Origin: Nitrospirae bacterium YQR-1
Lineage (GTDB): Bacteria > Nitrospirota > Thermodesulfovibrionia > Thermodesulfovibrionales > Magnetobacteriaceae
NCBI GenBank assembly: GCA_039908095.1
Contig: JAMOBJ010000006.1
Span: 1-64,000, forward strand
Length of the DNA stretch: 64,000 nucleotides
Direction of reading: 5' to 3'
In this document: in pieces, positions 45,258 through 54,268 of the stretch
Numbering within the stretch: position 1 is the first letter of the stretch
How the letters are laid out: every line of letters starts with the position of its first letter
The notes under the pieces: generated by a model
Seen by the model: the letters and a program-made list of their open reading frames with translations, nothing else
Databases searched by the model: none
Told to the model about the DNA's origin: nothing
Program-made: the position numbers and the translations under genes

Positions 45258-46472
45258 ATGAAAAAAAATGCATTTACTTTGGTTGAGCTTGTAGTGACGC
45301 TTTTTATTTTGTCGGCGATACTTGCTGCAACTTTTGCTACGTTTATAACACTTTCCAGAAGTTTTAAGGCGGAAACAAAGACCAGTGAAACGCAGATAGA
45401 AAGTGTTCTTGGTCTTGAGATACTCAGATATGATATTGAAATGGCAGGTTACGGACTTCCTCACAGCACTCTGGGAGTATCTACATGTTCTACAGGTTCA
45501 CTTCCTGTGGCATACTCTGAGGCTCTAAGCAGTGCAAGCTATACAGACAGTTCAAGTTACACCCCAAATAAGTACACACCTGACCCCACATCGTTCAACG
45601 ATTCAACCAATAGTTGTGAGCCGCGTGCCGTTGTTTTAAGCAATAATGGAAACACCGGTGGTGATGCCACAGCTGGAACGTTTGATGATTCCGATGTGCT
45701 TGTCATAAAGTCACTGGTTGTTTCACTAAGTGATGTTACCAGGAAGTACTCGATAAGGTATTATGATGTTGCCACCAGCTCATGGAAGAACAGAGCGTGG
45801 AGCTCAACAACAAGAGATTTTGTGGCAAACGACAAGGTGATAGTATTATCGTCGGGCACTGATGTAACCAGCAGTGACAGAGCTATGCAACAAATAGGTG
45901 CTACGTTTTATGCAAACATTGATAGTTGGCCTGTAACTACAACCCTGCCGAACTCAGGCACCTTAACCGATATTTTCCTGATTTATGGCCTTGAGACGGC
46001 AACAACTCCGCGCATGCCGTTTAACCGTGTGGATTATTACCTGCAGCGGGCAAATACCGGATTTCCAGGCAAGTGCCACCCTCAGTCATACACTCTATAC
46101 AGGGGAGTGATAGCAAATGACTCTACCGCTTCCGGCGGCAAAAGAACCGAACAGCCGATCATGGACTGTGTAGTGGATTTTCAAGTGGGTTTAAATCTTG
46201 ACACAGGGTGGGTAACCACCTCCGGTGCAGTAGGGTCCGTAACTGATTTGACCACTGCCTCTAACGTACGCTCCAAGGTAAAGCAAGTGAAAGTGGCCGT
46301 TTTAACACATGAAGGACAGTATGACAAAGATTTTTCATATGCTAATACCACTATCAACCTTGGAGATTCCACCTTTTCTATGAAGACATACGGTTTGACT
46401 AATCTGACTAATTATCAGAACTATAAGTGGAAGGTGCTGTTAATTGACGTAAAAACCGTTAACTTGCTCTAA
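45258..46472 (+). CDS. pilW: Type IV minor pilin PilW-like
   Basis: Prepilin with FTLVELVVTLFILS; the residue before the cleavage site is Ala rather than Gly (KNA/FTLVE), seen in some minor pilins. PilW-type LRYDIEMAGYGLP follows (about residues 55-67). Length is 404 residues, in the PilW range. The ATG at 45258 lies seven bases after AAGGAT; an in-frame ATG at 45252 is also possible. It belongs with pilV and pilX. Confidence 0.87.
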   Translation: MKKNAFTLVELVVTLFILSAILAATFATFITLSRSFKAETKTSETQIESVLGLEILRYDIEMAGYGLPHSTLGVSTCSTGSLPVAYSEALSSASYTDSSSYTPNKYTPDPTSFNDSTNSCEPRAVVLSNNGNTGGDATAGTFDDSDVLVIKSLVVSLSDVTRKYSIRYYDVATSSWKNRAWSSTTRDFVANDKVIVLSSGTDVTSSDRAMQQIGATFYANIDSWPVTTTLPNSGTLTDIFLIYGLETATTPRMPFNRVDYYLQRANTGFPGKCHPQSYTLYRGVIANDSTASGGKRTEQPIMDCVVDFQVGLNLDTGWVTTSGAVGSVTDLTTASNVRSKVKQVKVAVLTHEGQYDKDFSYANTTINLGDSTFSMKTYGLTNLTNYQNYKWKVLLIDVKTVNLL

Positions 46473-46485
46473 GGGAGTTTTTTAA

Positions 46486-47028
46486 ATGAAAAGCGAAAAA
46501 GGTTTTGCATTAGTTTTGACAATGTTGTTTGCAGTTATGGCTTTGGCCTTTACAGGGGCTTTGATGTTTATGACTATACAGGGGACCAAGGTTACCGGGT
46601 TATCTCAAAGATATGCAACAGCACTTGATGCCGGCAAGGGGGCTGCCGACATTGCGATGAATCTGGTTGTTCAATATACAGAGGGAACGCCGCCTAAAAC
46701 CGCTCCCGACTATGGTACTGTTCAAAGTGCGGCATGCCTCACAGATAAACTTTCCAAATCAACGCTGAATACTTCCACGGGCGCATATCAGTGGTCAAAT
46801 TGCTCAGGAACTCAAAGCGTGGTGACAAGTTCTGATGCAAAAACAAGTACTGATATTGTTGCAACTCTGGGGGATTACACAAGTTACACCAAAATTATCG
46901 ATGTTCAAAATACAGACGATGGTACAGGCACAAAATATATGTACTACACTGTAGAGGTATGGACGGAGAAAACAGCTAACCCATCCGAGAACTCACAGAT
47001 CAGTTTTCTTTACAGAGTTCAGCAGTAG
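46486..47028 (+). CDS. pilX: Type IV minor pilin PilX-like
   Basis: Prepilin with motif EKG/FALVLTMLFAVMALAF. The +5 residue is Leu, not Glu, the usual feature of PilX/GspK tip pilins. The helix continues into a 150-residue head. Length is 180 residues. It ends the minor-pilin set of the pilY1 operon. PilX-type pilins are thought to cap the pilus tip with PilVW and PilY1. Confidence 0.83.
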   Translation: MKSEKGFALVLTMLFAVMALAFTGALMFMTIQGTKVTGLSQRYATALDAGKGAADIAMNLVVQYTEGTPPKTAPDYGTVQSAACLTDKLSKSTLNTSTGAYQWSNCSGTQSVVTSSDAKTSTDIVATLGDYTSYTKIIDVQNTDDGTGTKYMYYTVEVWTEKTANPSENSQISFLYRVQQ

Positions 47029-47079
47029 GGTAAAGAAGGCTACAGGCGGTGATGTTGAGGGAATTTATAAAGAGCAAAA

Positions 47080-48402
47080 ATGGAAAAAGATATGAAAGGA
47101 GAAGAAAAAAAGGCTGCAGAGATAAACCGCCACAATGCTGAGGAGCGTTTTAAATGCGGGAAAATCAACAGTGACAGTGGAATATATAATCAGGCTATTG
47201 CCGACTTCACAGCGGCGCTTGAGCTAAATCCGGGGTATGCCGAGGCGTACTTTTATCGCGGGTTAGCCTTTCATAAGAAAGGAGACTACAACCAGGCTAT
47301 CGCTGACTTCACGGCGGCGGTTGAGTTAAATCCGGGGACTGTGGCGGCTTACATTGGCCGTGGGACTTCAATGTATGCAAAAGGAGACTATACCGGTGCT
47401 ATCACCGATTACACAAAGGCTGTTGAAATAGCTCCAGGCAATATTAAAGCGTACTATAACCGCGGCAATTGCTATTATGAAATAAGGGAATATGACAAAG
47501 CTATAGCGGATTTCACAAAGGCTGTTGAGATAAACCCAAAAGTTGCGGAGCTTTATTATAATCGCGGAACTTCATATGCTAAAAACGGTGACTATGACAT
47601 GGTTATTGTTGATTTCACTAAAGCAGTTGAGTTAAATCCAAGGTATGCTGAGGCATATTACAACCGCGGGTTGGCATGGTATAAAAAATGTGACTATGAC
47701 CAGGCTGTAACTGATTTTACAAAGACAATTGAGATAAACCGTAACAGTGCCGATGTGTATTATAACCGAGGGTTGGCTTGGTATAAAAAGGGAGACTACA
47801 ACAGGGCTGTAACTGATTACACAAAGGCTATTGAGATAAATCCACAATTTGCAGTGGCATACATTAACCGTGGTTTTTCCCACCATAAAAAGGGAGACTA
47901 TGACCAGGCCATAGCTGATTATACAAAGGCTATCGAGATAAATCCGGGCAATGCCGATGTGTACTGTAATCGCGGGAAAATCTATGGTGATAGGAGAGCC
48001 TATGATCAGGCTATAGCGGACTTTACAAAAGCTATTGATATAGATCCCCGATATGCATTGGCATACTTTTACCGCGGGACGGCTTTTTATTTCGGCAAAG
48101 AAGACTATACGCAGGCTATAGCCGATTACACAAAGGCTGCACAGATAAATCCTGAGGATGCCAACGCCTACAATTATCGCGGGTTAGCCTGTCACAGAAA
48201 GGGAGACTACAACCAGGCTATAGCCGACTACACAAAGGCTGTTAAGATAACCCCACATGATGCCGATATATTTTATAACCGTGGAATTTCCCATAACGAC
48301 AGCGGAGACTACGACAGTGCTGTTGCCGACTACATAACGGCTGCACGGCTTGGTAGCACCGATGCGCAAAACTTTTTACTCTCTAAAGGCATACAGTGGT
48401 AA
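47080..48402 (+). CDS. Tetratricopeptide repeat protein, 12 TPR units
   Basis: The 440-residue protein consists almost wholly of 34-residue TPR units; I count 12 from IYNQAIADFTAALELNP to DYDSAVADYITAARLGS, with one-residue insertion in unit 10. The units are close to identical in places (DYTKAIEINP), and the DNA shows a 102-base period. There is no signal peptide. It is a protein-interaction scaffold; the partner is unknown. It begins 51 bases after pilX and may share its transcript. Confidence 0.9.
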   Translation: MEKDMKGEEKKAAEINRHNAEERFKCGKINSDSGIYNQAIADFTAALELNPGYAEAYFYRGLAFHKKGDYNQAIADFTAAVELNPGTVAAYIGRGTSMYAKGDYTGAITDYTKAVEIAPGNIKAYYNRGNCYYEIREYDKAIADFTKAVEINPKVAELYYNRGTSYAKNGDYDMVIVDFTKAVELNPRYAEAYYNRGLAWYKKCDYDQAVTDFTKTIEINRNSADVYYNRGLAWYKKGDYNRAVTDYTKAIEINPQFAVAYINRGFSHHKKGDYDQAIADYTKAIEINPGNADVYCNRGKIYGDRRAYDQAIADFTKAIDIDPRYALAYFYRGTAFYFGKEDYTQAIADYTKAAQINPEDANAYNYRGLACHRKGDYNQAIADYTKAVKITPHDADIFYNRGISHNDSGDYDSAVADYITAARLGSTDAQNFLLSKGIQW

Positions 48403-48409
48403 AACGCCG

Positions 48410-48434
48410 AAATTAGTGTCTGAAACTAATTTTT
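48410..48434 (+). terminator. Probable terminator after the TPR gene
   Basis: Stem AAATTAGT / ACTAATTT with a seven-base loop followed by TTTT. AT-rich, so weak. Confidence 0.5.
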
Positions 48435-48489
48435 GAGTTCCTGATTTCATTTATAAACGCTTTTGGGGTATAATAAACCTGTACATAAT

Positions 48490-48873
48490 ATGGAAGAGCC
48501 GCAAGACAGAGAAAAGAGTTTTTACCCGGATTACCTGACTGAGGTGTTAGCTGTGTTTCTTATCACAGTGTTATGTACTGTGGTTGCAGCTCTTGCATTT
48601 CCTAAAGAGCTGGGCAGGCAGATAAATTTTACCGCTCCTTTTAAACCCACCGCTGAGTGGTATTTTCACTGGCTCTTTGAGCTTCTGAAGTACTTTCCAG
48701 GCAGGAGTGCGTTTTTTGGCGCTGTGATGCTTCCTGTTACTTTTGCTGTCACTCTTATTATGGTGCCGTTTATCTCAAAGCTAAAAAATGGAAAACTTAA
48801 GGCAAATGTGGCTGTCGGAGTTCTTTATGCCTCATTTATAGTTTTTACGTTGCTTTCTTTACTAACCCGTTAA
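48490..48873 (+). CDS. Cytochrome b/b6 C-terminal-domain-like membrane protein (subunit IV type)
   Basis: The 127-residue protein resembles the C-terminal half of cytochrome b / PetD: FYPDYLTEVLAVFLITVLC, then PFKPTAEWYFHWLFELLKYFPG, the quinone-site PEWY region with Thr-Ala in place of Pro before EWY. It has three membrane helices (about 18-38, 72-92, 103-124). Haem-binding histidines belong to the absent N-terminal half. No cytochrome b6, Rieske or cytochrome c gene adjoins. ATG 48490 is chosen over TTG 48463. It could be one subunit of a dispersed bc complex. Confidence 0.8.
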   Translation: MEEPQDREKSFYPDYLTEVLAVFLITVLCTVVAALAFPKELGRQINFTAPFKPTAEWYFHWLFELLKYFPGRSAFFGAVMLPVTFAVTLIMVPFISKLKNGKLKANVAVGVLYASFIVFTLLSLLTR

Positions 48874-48891
48874 AGTGTAATAAAGGTATTG

Positions 48892-49407
48892 ATGTTTAAA
48901 GGATACGTTGCAGTATATACAGGTAGTGGTAAGGGGAAAACAACTGCTGCCGTCGGCCAAGTGGTAAGAGCCATGGGAAGAGGTCTCAGGGTTTTTTTTG
49001 CACAATTTATAAAATCAAAGGACTCCGGAGAGTTAATCGCCTTCAGGGCATTTGGTGATTTAATCCGGTTTAAGCACTACGGCAGGGGGTTTGTTTTTGG
49101 AAACCCTACTCAAGAGGATATAGAGGCTGCACGGGAAGGTTTTAATGAGATAAAATCGGTGCTGCTAAGTGGACACTATCAGGTAGTGGTACTGGATGAA
49201 ATAAATACCGCTGTATCGGCTGGACTCATCGAACCTGACGCCGTTATCTCATTAATACACAGTAAGCCTGAGAGCGTGGAGCTGATACTCACCGGCAGGG
49301 GAGCAGGGGAAGATGTGATAGCTTGCGCCGATTTGGTTACCGAGTGCAGGGAAATCAAACACTACTACAATAGTGCCGTAACCGCACGAGAAGGAATCGA
49401 GTATTGA
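48892..49407 (+). CDS. cobO: Cob(I)yrinic acid a,c-diamide adenosyltransferase (CobA/CobO/BtuR)
   Basis: Transfers the adenosyl group from ATP to cobalt in coenzyme B12 formation. The P-loop TGSGKGKTTAAVG (about residues 10-22) is in the CobA form, followed by FFAQFIKS, VVLDEIN and ILTGRGA. Length of 171 residues is normal. Start ATG 48892 is behind AAAGG. No other cobalamin gene and no B12 riboswitch are near it, so it may serve salvage. Its stop overlaps the start of the next gene. Confidence 0.93.
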   Translation: MFKGYVAVYTGSGKGKTTAAVGQVVRAMGRGLRVFFAQFIKSKDSGELIAFRAFGDLIRFKHYGRGFVFGNPTQEDIEAAREGFNEIKSVLLSGHYQVVVLDEINTAVSAGLIEPDAVISLIHSKPESVELILTGRGAGEDVIACADLVTECREIKHYYNSAVTAREGIEY

Positions 49408-50192
49408 TGGCTTTAAACGCTGAAACATTACAAAGATATAAGCTCTGGTTTTCAAGCTATGTAAAATCTTTTTATTTTACAAACACTGACGATCAGAAAA
49501 ACATTGACTTAAAGGAGATGCACTCCGGCGATGTTTGCAACATTATAACGGATATAGCCATGAGGCATTTTGATGCTGAAGATAAGATAGTTCTTGCCTC
49601 AGTTATAGGGCTTTTTCATGATGTCGGGAGGTTTCCGCAGTATGCTCGGTATAAAACCTTTAAAGATACCATATCGGTTAACCACGGGGCACTTGGGGCT
49701 GAGGTGTTAGCGTCTGAGGGAGTTTTGCATGGGCTTTCACCGGAAACTGTAGAAATTGTCCTTCAATCCGTTAAGTATCATAATGCCTATAGTATTCCAA
49801 ACGGACTGAGTCCTGAAACGGAAATGTATCTTAAGATGATAAGAGATGCCGATAAACTTGGCATATGGCGGGTTTTTATAGAAATATTTAACCTCAACAA
49901 AGTGGAGAGAGCTTCTGCTGTTCTGCTGGGATTACCTGTAAAGGATGGGTATTCAGAGAAAATTTTCAAAGCAGTCAGTACAGGTAACCTGGCTAAACTT
50001 AAGGATGTTGAATGTGAAAATGACTATAAACTTCTAATGCTTACGTGGATATTTGATTTGAATTTTCACAGCTCTTATTCTCTCTTACTGGAAAGACAGT
50101 ACATAGATGCATTGGTGGACACTTTACCTGACACCGTGGAAATAAACAGTTTAAGGCGGATTCTTAGAGATTATTGCAATGCACGGAGTTAG
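49407..50192 (+). CDS. HD-domain phosphohydrolase
   Basis: Metal-dependent phosphohydrolase fold. A metal site is in GLFHDVGRFPQYARYKTF (HD pair), followed by VNHGALGAEVL and KYHNAY, and the final Asp in RDADKLGIWRVF. Length is 261 residues. ATG 49407 overlaps the cobO stop (TGATG). Substrate unknown; relatives act on nucleotides. It is cotranscribed with the adenosyltransferase, but a functional link is not evident. Confidence 0.85.
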   Translation: MALNAETLQRYKLWFSSYVKSFYFTNTDDQKNIDLKEMHSGDVCNIITDIAMRHFDAEDKIVLASVIGLFHDVGRFPQYARYKTFKDTISVNHGALGAEVLASEGVLHGLSPETVEIVLQSVKYHNAYSIPNGLSPETEMYLKMIRDADKLGIWRVFIEIFNLNKVERASAVLLGLPVKDGYSEKIFKAVSTGNLAKLKDVECENDYKLLMLTWIFDLNFHSSYSLLLERQYIDALVDTLPDTVEINSLRRILRDYCNARS

Positions 50193-50246
50193 TGCTTTTA
50201 GTTTATTAATGATATGTTCTAAAATAGCTGTAGAGGGGGAAGAATA

Positions 50247-50828
50247 ATGAAAATATTATTGGTATATAGCCATCCAAATCCGGGTAGTTTCAACCATGCT
50301 ATAAAGGAAACGCTGAGCTCTGAGCTGAGTGCTTCAGGGCATGACGTTAAAACAAGGGATTTATATTCAATAGGTTTTGACCCTGTGCTCAGGTCAACTG
50401 ATTTCTTATTGGCGGCGCAGGGTAAAGTGGCTGATGACGTCAAGCTTGAACAGGATTTCATTGTATGGTCTGATGTGGTTATTTTTATTCATCCGGTGTG
50501 GTGGGCTTCCCTTCCTGCTATATTAAAGGGATACATTGACAGGGTGTTTAACTATGGTTTTGCCTACATGATAGATGAAAAAGGAGTGCGGGGGCTTCTA
50601 AAGGGGAAAAAAGCTCTGATTTTATCCACAACCGGTGCCGATGACAAAACATATGCAGCCACCGGTATGTTTAAAAGCATTACACAAACGGTAGATGACG
50701 GAATCTTTGCTTTTTGTGGATTTGATGTAATTGAGCATAAGTTTTTTACTTCCGTACCGTATGTTTCCTCTGACGACAGAAGTAAAATGCTTGAGCAGGC
50801 TGCGGCTATAGCACGGCAGCTAAGGTAA
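50247..50828 (+). CDS. Flavodoxin-fold NAD(P)H oxidoreductase (NQO1/KefF/MdaB type)
   Basis: Predicted FMN/FAD-dependent quinone reductase. The N-terminal flavin loop is KILLVYSHPNPGSFNHAI. The mid motif VVIFIHPVWWASLPAILKGYIDRVFNYGFAY is the family signature. Length is 193 residues. A GGGGGAAG ribosome site precedes the ATG. Redox detoxification or a potassium-efflux accessory role is possible. Confidence 0.87.
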   Translation: MKILLVYSHPNPGSFNHAIKETLSSELSASGHDVKTRDLYSIGFDPVLRSTDFLLAAQGKVADDVKLEQDFIVWSDVVIFIHPVWWASLPAILKGYIDRVFNYGFAYMIDEKGVRGLLKGKKALILSTTGADDKTYAATGMFKSITQTVDDGIFAFCGFDVIEHKFFTSVPYVSSDDRSKMLEQAAAIARQLR

Positions 50829-50887
50829 TACAGACTGGTATAATAAGAGAGCATGAAAGCTAAGCGGCGGCCTGAATGTGAGACTTT

Positions 50888-52315
50888 CTAAAGGCCGTCC
50901 CGTCTGCTTCGCTTCGGCGGGGATTTCTTATATGTCTTTTGTGAGTAAGCGGCTTTATTTTTTCTGTATCTTTGTAGTAAATCCGCCACCTCTCTGGTTG
51001 ACAGACCGATTCTGTTGGGGCCTGCCACCTGTTTTCTCTCTAAAAGCATCGAAATGGCTCTACATGCTATCTGAGTGGCATCCATATCCTCAGTGAGGGA
51101 TTGATATACCTCCACGGCATCCTCATGAATTTCCTCATGAATAAGTTTGCGCGCAAACTCGGCGTAATGTTTTTTCTTAGCCTGAGAAATTGTGGGTATT
51201 TCCTCACACAGAATAGGGGCGCCTGAGAAATCCATTATCCGTTTTAATTCTTTAAATTCAAGCGGTGTAACTAAAGTAATGGCAATACCTTTTTTGCCGG
51301 CACGTCCGGTGCGTCCAATCCTGTGCACGTAACTGCCCGGCTCAAATGGAATATGATAGTTAAACACGTGGGAAACATCGGTTATATCCAAACCTCTTGC
51401 CGCCACATCGGTGGCAATCAGAATATACGTCTGTCCTCTTCTAAAAGACGCCAACACCTCGTTTCTCTGGTTCTGTTCCATATCGCCGTGAAGTGCTCTG
51501 GTAGGATAGCCTCTTGAGATAAGGGTATTTGAAAGCATTTCTGTTTCCTTTTTAGTACGGCAAAAAATAAGGCTTTTAGGTGGGGCCTCTGTCTCAATTA
51601 GTCTGACAAGTGCCTCCTCACGTTCCTTTTCACCTATTACATAGTATCTATGAATAACTTCTGCGGCGGTAGCCAGATTTTTGGGTGTAACGTCAACCGT
51701 GACCGGCTCTGTCAGAATGTTTCTTGCAAGAGCCTGTATTTCTCTGGGCATTGTGGCGGAAAAAAGCATTGTCTGCCGCTTTTTGGGTAAGAATTCAAAG
51801 ATGGACTCAATATCTTCGATAAAGCCCATGTCAAGCATCTCATCGGCCTCATCCAGGACTACGATGGAGGGTGCAAATTTTTTAAGCCGTTTGGACCTGA
51901 GGTGGTCAAGAAGCCTGCCGGGGGTAGCCGCCACAACCTGGACTCCTTTGTTTATAAGGTCAACCTGTCTGCCGATAGACTGTCCACCATAAACAGCGGC
52001 AGTGCGGATATCAAAATAGCGGCCTAACCGGTACAACTCGTCACTTACCTGTGAGGCCAGCTCTCTGGTGGGAAGCATAATTAGAACTTCAACCGATCCC
52101 GTATGTTTAACATTGTGCATAGCGGGAAGTCCAAAGGCGGCGGTTTTACCTGTTCCGGTCTGTGCCCTCGCAATAATATCCTTACCCGCTAATACAAAGG
52201 GGATTGCCTGCTGTTGAATTGGGCTGGGTACTTTGAAACCTGCCTCATACACACCTTTAAGAATCTCAGGCCTTAAGCCGAAGTGCTCGAAATTGTCTAT
52301 TGCTGTTTCTTCCAT
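50888..52315 (-). CDS. DEAD-box ATP-dependent RNA helicase
   Basis: RNA unwinding enzyme. It has Q motif FGLRPEILKGVYEAGFKVPSPIQQQ, motif I AQTGTGKT, PTRELA, motif II DEAD, motif III SAT, and motifs V-VI IATDVAARGLDITDV and HRIGRTGRAG. The C-terminal extension (about residues 370-475) is basic and ends KKSPPKRSRRDGL, resembling CsdA/DeaD-type proteins but without a clear RNA-binding repeat. Length is 475 residues. Possible roles are ribosome assembly or cold response. Confidence 0.94.
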   Translation of the reverse strand: MEETAIDNFEHFGLRPEILKGVYEAGFKVPSPIQQQAIPFVLAGKDIIARAQTGTGKTAAFGLPAMHNVKHTGSVEVLIMLPTRELASQVSDELYRLGRYFDIRTAAVYGGQSIGRQVDLINKGVQVVAATPGRLLDHLRSKRLKKFAPSIVVLDEADEMLDMGFIEDIESIFEFLPKKRQTMLFSATMPREIQALARNILTEPVTVDVTPKNLATAAEVIHRYYVIGEKEREEALVRLIETEAPPKSLIFCRTKKETEMLSNTLISRGYPTRALHGDMEQNQRNEVLASFRRGQTYILIATDVAARGLDITDVSHVFNYHIPFEPGSYVHRIGRTGRAGKKGIAITLVTPLEFKELKRIMDFSGAPILCEEIPTISQAKKKHYAEFARKLIHEEIHEDAVEVYQSLTEDMDATQIACRAISMLLERKQVAGPNRIGLSTREVADLLQRYRKNKAAYSQKTYKKSPPKRSRRDGL

Positions 52316-52364
52316 CTTCCAACTATTATTATATACTAAGTAATTAGAAAAAAGCGAGGGGTAA

Positions 52365-53144
52365 ATGAAAAAAAATAATTTATATTTTATACACGGTGCA
52401 AATTGTGGATCATGGGTGTGGGAGGGCTTCAGTGAATTCTTTAAAATCAGGGGGTTTAACTCTCTGACGCCGGACTTACGCCTACACGGCGTAAATCCTC
52501 ACGATAAGCCTGCACAAGGGATAGCAGCCCTTAGTCTGCGTGATTACGTTTCAGATATATGTAATGAGCTATCAGCGCTTGATGATAAGGCGGTGCTTAT
52601 AGGGCATTCGATGGGGGGGCTGCTTGCGCAGTTAGCAGCGCAAAGTGTGCCTGTGCGGGCGCTTGTGTTGATAGAGCCGGCGCCGCCTGCCGGGTTATAT
52701 CCTAAAAAGGCGGCTGTGATTCAGGGGATTTTTGCGCTTTTACGGTATGGCCTTTTCTGGAAAGTGCCGGTACGACCCTCATTTGCACAAGCTGTGGTGA
52801 CGTCGTTACACAATTTGCCGCCTCAGAGACAACATGAGGTGCACAGCAGGTTTGTGTATGAGTCGGGGCGGGCGCTTTCTGAAATAGGGTTTTCAGTATT
52901 AGACCGGAAAAAAGCCGCTTATGTTGATGAAAAAAGGATAACATCTCCTGTGCTTGTCATAGCCGGTGGTATGGACAGGATTATCAGCCCTAAATTAGCA
53001 CTTGCCATTTCCAGTAAATATAAAAACTGTACTTATAAAGAGTTCCCTGAACACGCCCACTGGATTATACAGGAGCAGGGATGGGAAAACGTGGCTGAAT
53101 ACATCTTTCAATGGCTTGATACCAGGTTGCATTCATTCGATTAA
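52365..53144 (+). CDS. Alpha/beta hydrolase
   Basis: Serine hydrolase fold. The oxyanion region is YFIHGANCGSWVW. The nucleophile elbow is IGHSMGG (Ser). The acid is in VIAGGMDRIISP and the catalytic His in HAHWIIQEQG. Length is 259 residues. The last six residues and stop lie inside a dispersed repeat (53126-53188), so the natural C-terminus may have been replaced. Substrate unknown. Confidence 0.9.
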   Translation: MKKNNLYFIHGANCGSWVWEGFSEFFKIRGFNSLTPDLRLHGVNPHDKPAQGIAALSLRDYVSDICNELSALDDKAVLIGHSMGGLLAQLAAQSVPVRALVLIEPAPPAGLYPKKAAVIQGIFALLRYGLFWKVPVRPSFAQAVVTSLHNLPPQRQHEVHSRFVYESGRALSEIGFSVLDRKKAAYVDEKRITSPVLVIAGGMDRIISPKLALAISSKYKNCTYKEFPEHAHWIIQEQGWENVAEYIFQWLDTRLHSFD

Positions 53145-53188
53145 CTTTGTTGGCTTCGTAGAAAGCTCCGGGGACGTCTCCCCTAAAG
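53126..53188 (+). repeat. Dispersed repeat, copy 2
   Basis: Near-identical to 16365-16426. It supplies the final codons RLHSFD and TAA of the hydrolase. The palindrome that follows copy 1 is missing here. Confidence 0.8.
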
Positions 53189-53236
53189 CAACCGTGATGT
53201 CAAGTAAAATTTTTAAAAATGGTTCTTTCACGTTTT

Positions 53237-53422
53237 GAGTGGGTAAAAGAAAGAATAAGCCCCCGTCGCCTACACTATACATAGCCGCAAGGTAGGGGAT
53301 GTCACCCGCAGGGGCGTAACGCTGTGGAGCAGTTTTGCGAAAGCAAAACTTGACCTCCACGTTTACCTGTAGGCTACTGTGTCTAAGGCGACAGAGGTTA
53401 CTTCTTACTTTGCTACCCACTC
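53237..53422. repeat. 186-base structured palindromic element
   Basis: Outer arms GAGTGGGTA (53237-53245) and TACCCACTC (53414-53422) continue inward: AAGAAAGAA-like stretches, GTCGCC (53265-53270) with GGCGAC (53387-53392), ACAC with GTGT, TAGCC with GGCTA, AGGTA with TACCT. The centre holds GTGGAG/CTCCAC around an eight-base stem AGTTTTGC-GAAA-GCAAAACT, a GNRA-capped hairpin. It occupies most of the 477-base gap between the hydrolase and tpx; the rest shows no gene. Either a folded RNA or a mobile palindromic element. Confidence 0.7.
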
Positions 53423-53573
53423 GATCCGCTAAAGAGACTTTTTTTGCTTAACCTCTCCGCTAATTTCTTACTTCTTATTATCTCCTTTTATTTCAACTCC
53501 TTTACTCGGTTTGCTTACCTCTATGTCGGTTTTCGGGGGGACATCTCCAAACTTTTATTAACAGTTTCTTTCT

Positions 53574-53607
53574 AAAAAAACACGGAAGCAGGCGGTTGCC
53601 TGCTCCC
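53574..53607 (-). terminator. Terminator after tpx
   Basis: Minus-strand stem AGCAGGC / GCCTGCT with loop AACC, followed by seven T. Confidence 0.85.
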
Positions 53608-53621
53608 ATTGTATCGGTCTG

Positions 53622-54128
53622 TTATTTAGCGGCGGCTATTGCCTTGCCGTAATCCGGTGGATTGGTAATCTCCGGCACTATTTCCATGTATTGAATGATG
53701 TCATTTTTATCAATAACGAAAACGGCGCGTGTAAGGAGCCTGAGTTCTTTTATCAAAACACCGTAATTTAAGCCAAATGATGCATCCTTGTAGTCGGAAA
53801 GGGTTTTCGTAGCGGCGCTTATGCCGGCAGTTGTACAAAACCTTGCATTGGCAAACGGTAAATCCATACTGACATTTATTACAACCGTGTCAGGGCCGAG
53901 CTTTGCCGCCTCTTCATTAAACTTTCTCAACTGTGCGTCACACACCGGAGTGTCAAGAGACGGGGTTACACTGATTACTTTTGTTTTTCCGGCAAAATCT
54001 TTAAGGGTAACCGCCCCCAGATTGTTGTCCATCATGGTGAAGTCCGGTGCCTTGCCGCCAACCTTTACCTCGTTTCCCGTGAGGGTTAACGCCCCTCCCT
54101 GAAATGTTATAACTCCTGTTCTGTCCAT
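53622..54128 (-). CDS. tpx: Thiol peroxidase Tpx
   Basis: Atypical 2-Cys peroxiredoxin reducing hydroperoxides. It has GGKAPDFTM, the peroxidatic Cys in SVTPSLDTPVCDAQ (about residue 62) and the resolving Cys in ARFCTTAGI (about residue 97), spaced as in Tpx. Length of 168 residues is standard. AGGAGG lies before the ATG. Single-gene transcript with its own terminator. Confidence 0.95.
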   Translation of the reverse strand: MDRTGVITFQGGALTLTGNEVKVGGKAPDFTMMDNNLGAVTLKDFAGKTKVISVTPSLDTPVCDAQLRKFNEEAAKLGPDTVVINVSMDLPFANARFCTTAGISAATKTLSDYKDASFGLNYGVLIKELRLLTRAVFVIDKNDIIQYMEIVPEITNPPDYGKAIAAAK

Positions 54129-54268
54129 ATAAACCTCCTTAATTATTTTTGGAACCTTTCAACAATTTTATAATAATTTACTGGAGTTTGTAAAGATTTC
54201 CCTGTCTTTTAACAAAAAATAACAGATGTTTATTGCATAAAAAGATTTCGTTATGATAACATGAATAA

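Noticed and set aside
53133..53420. 95-codon minus-strand ORF in the hydrolase-tpx gap
   Set aside because: It coincides with the 186-base palindrome and the dispersed repeat; composition and pairing explain it better than coding.
53237..53422. Known riboswitch or group II intron domain V
   Set aside because: The GAAA-capped hairpin lacks the conserved bases of domain V, GEMM or cobalamin elements.
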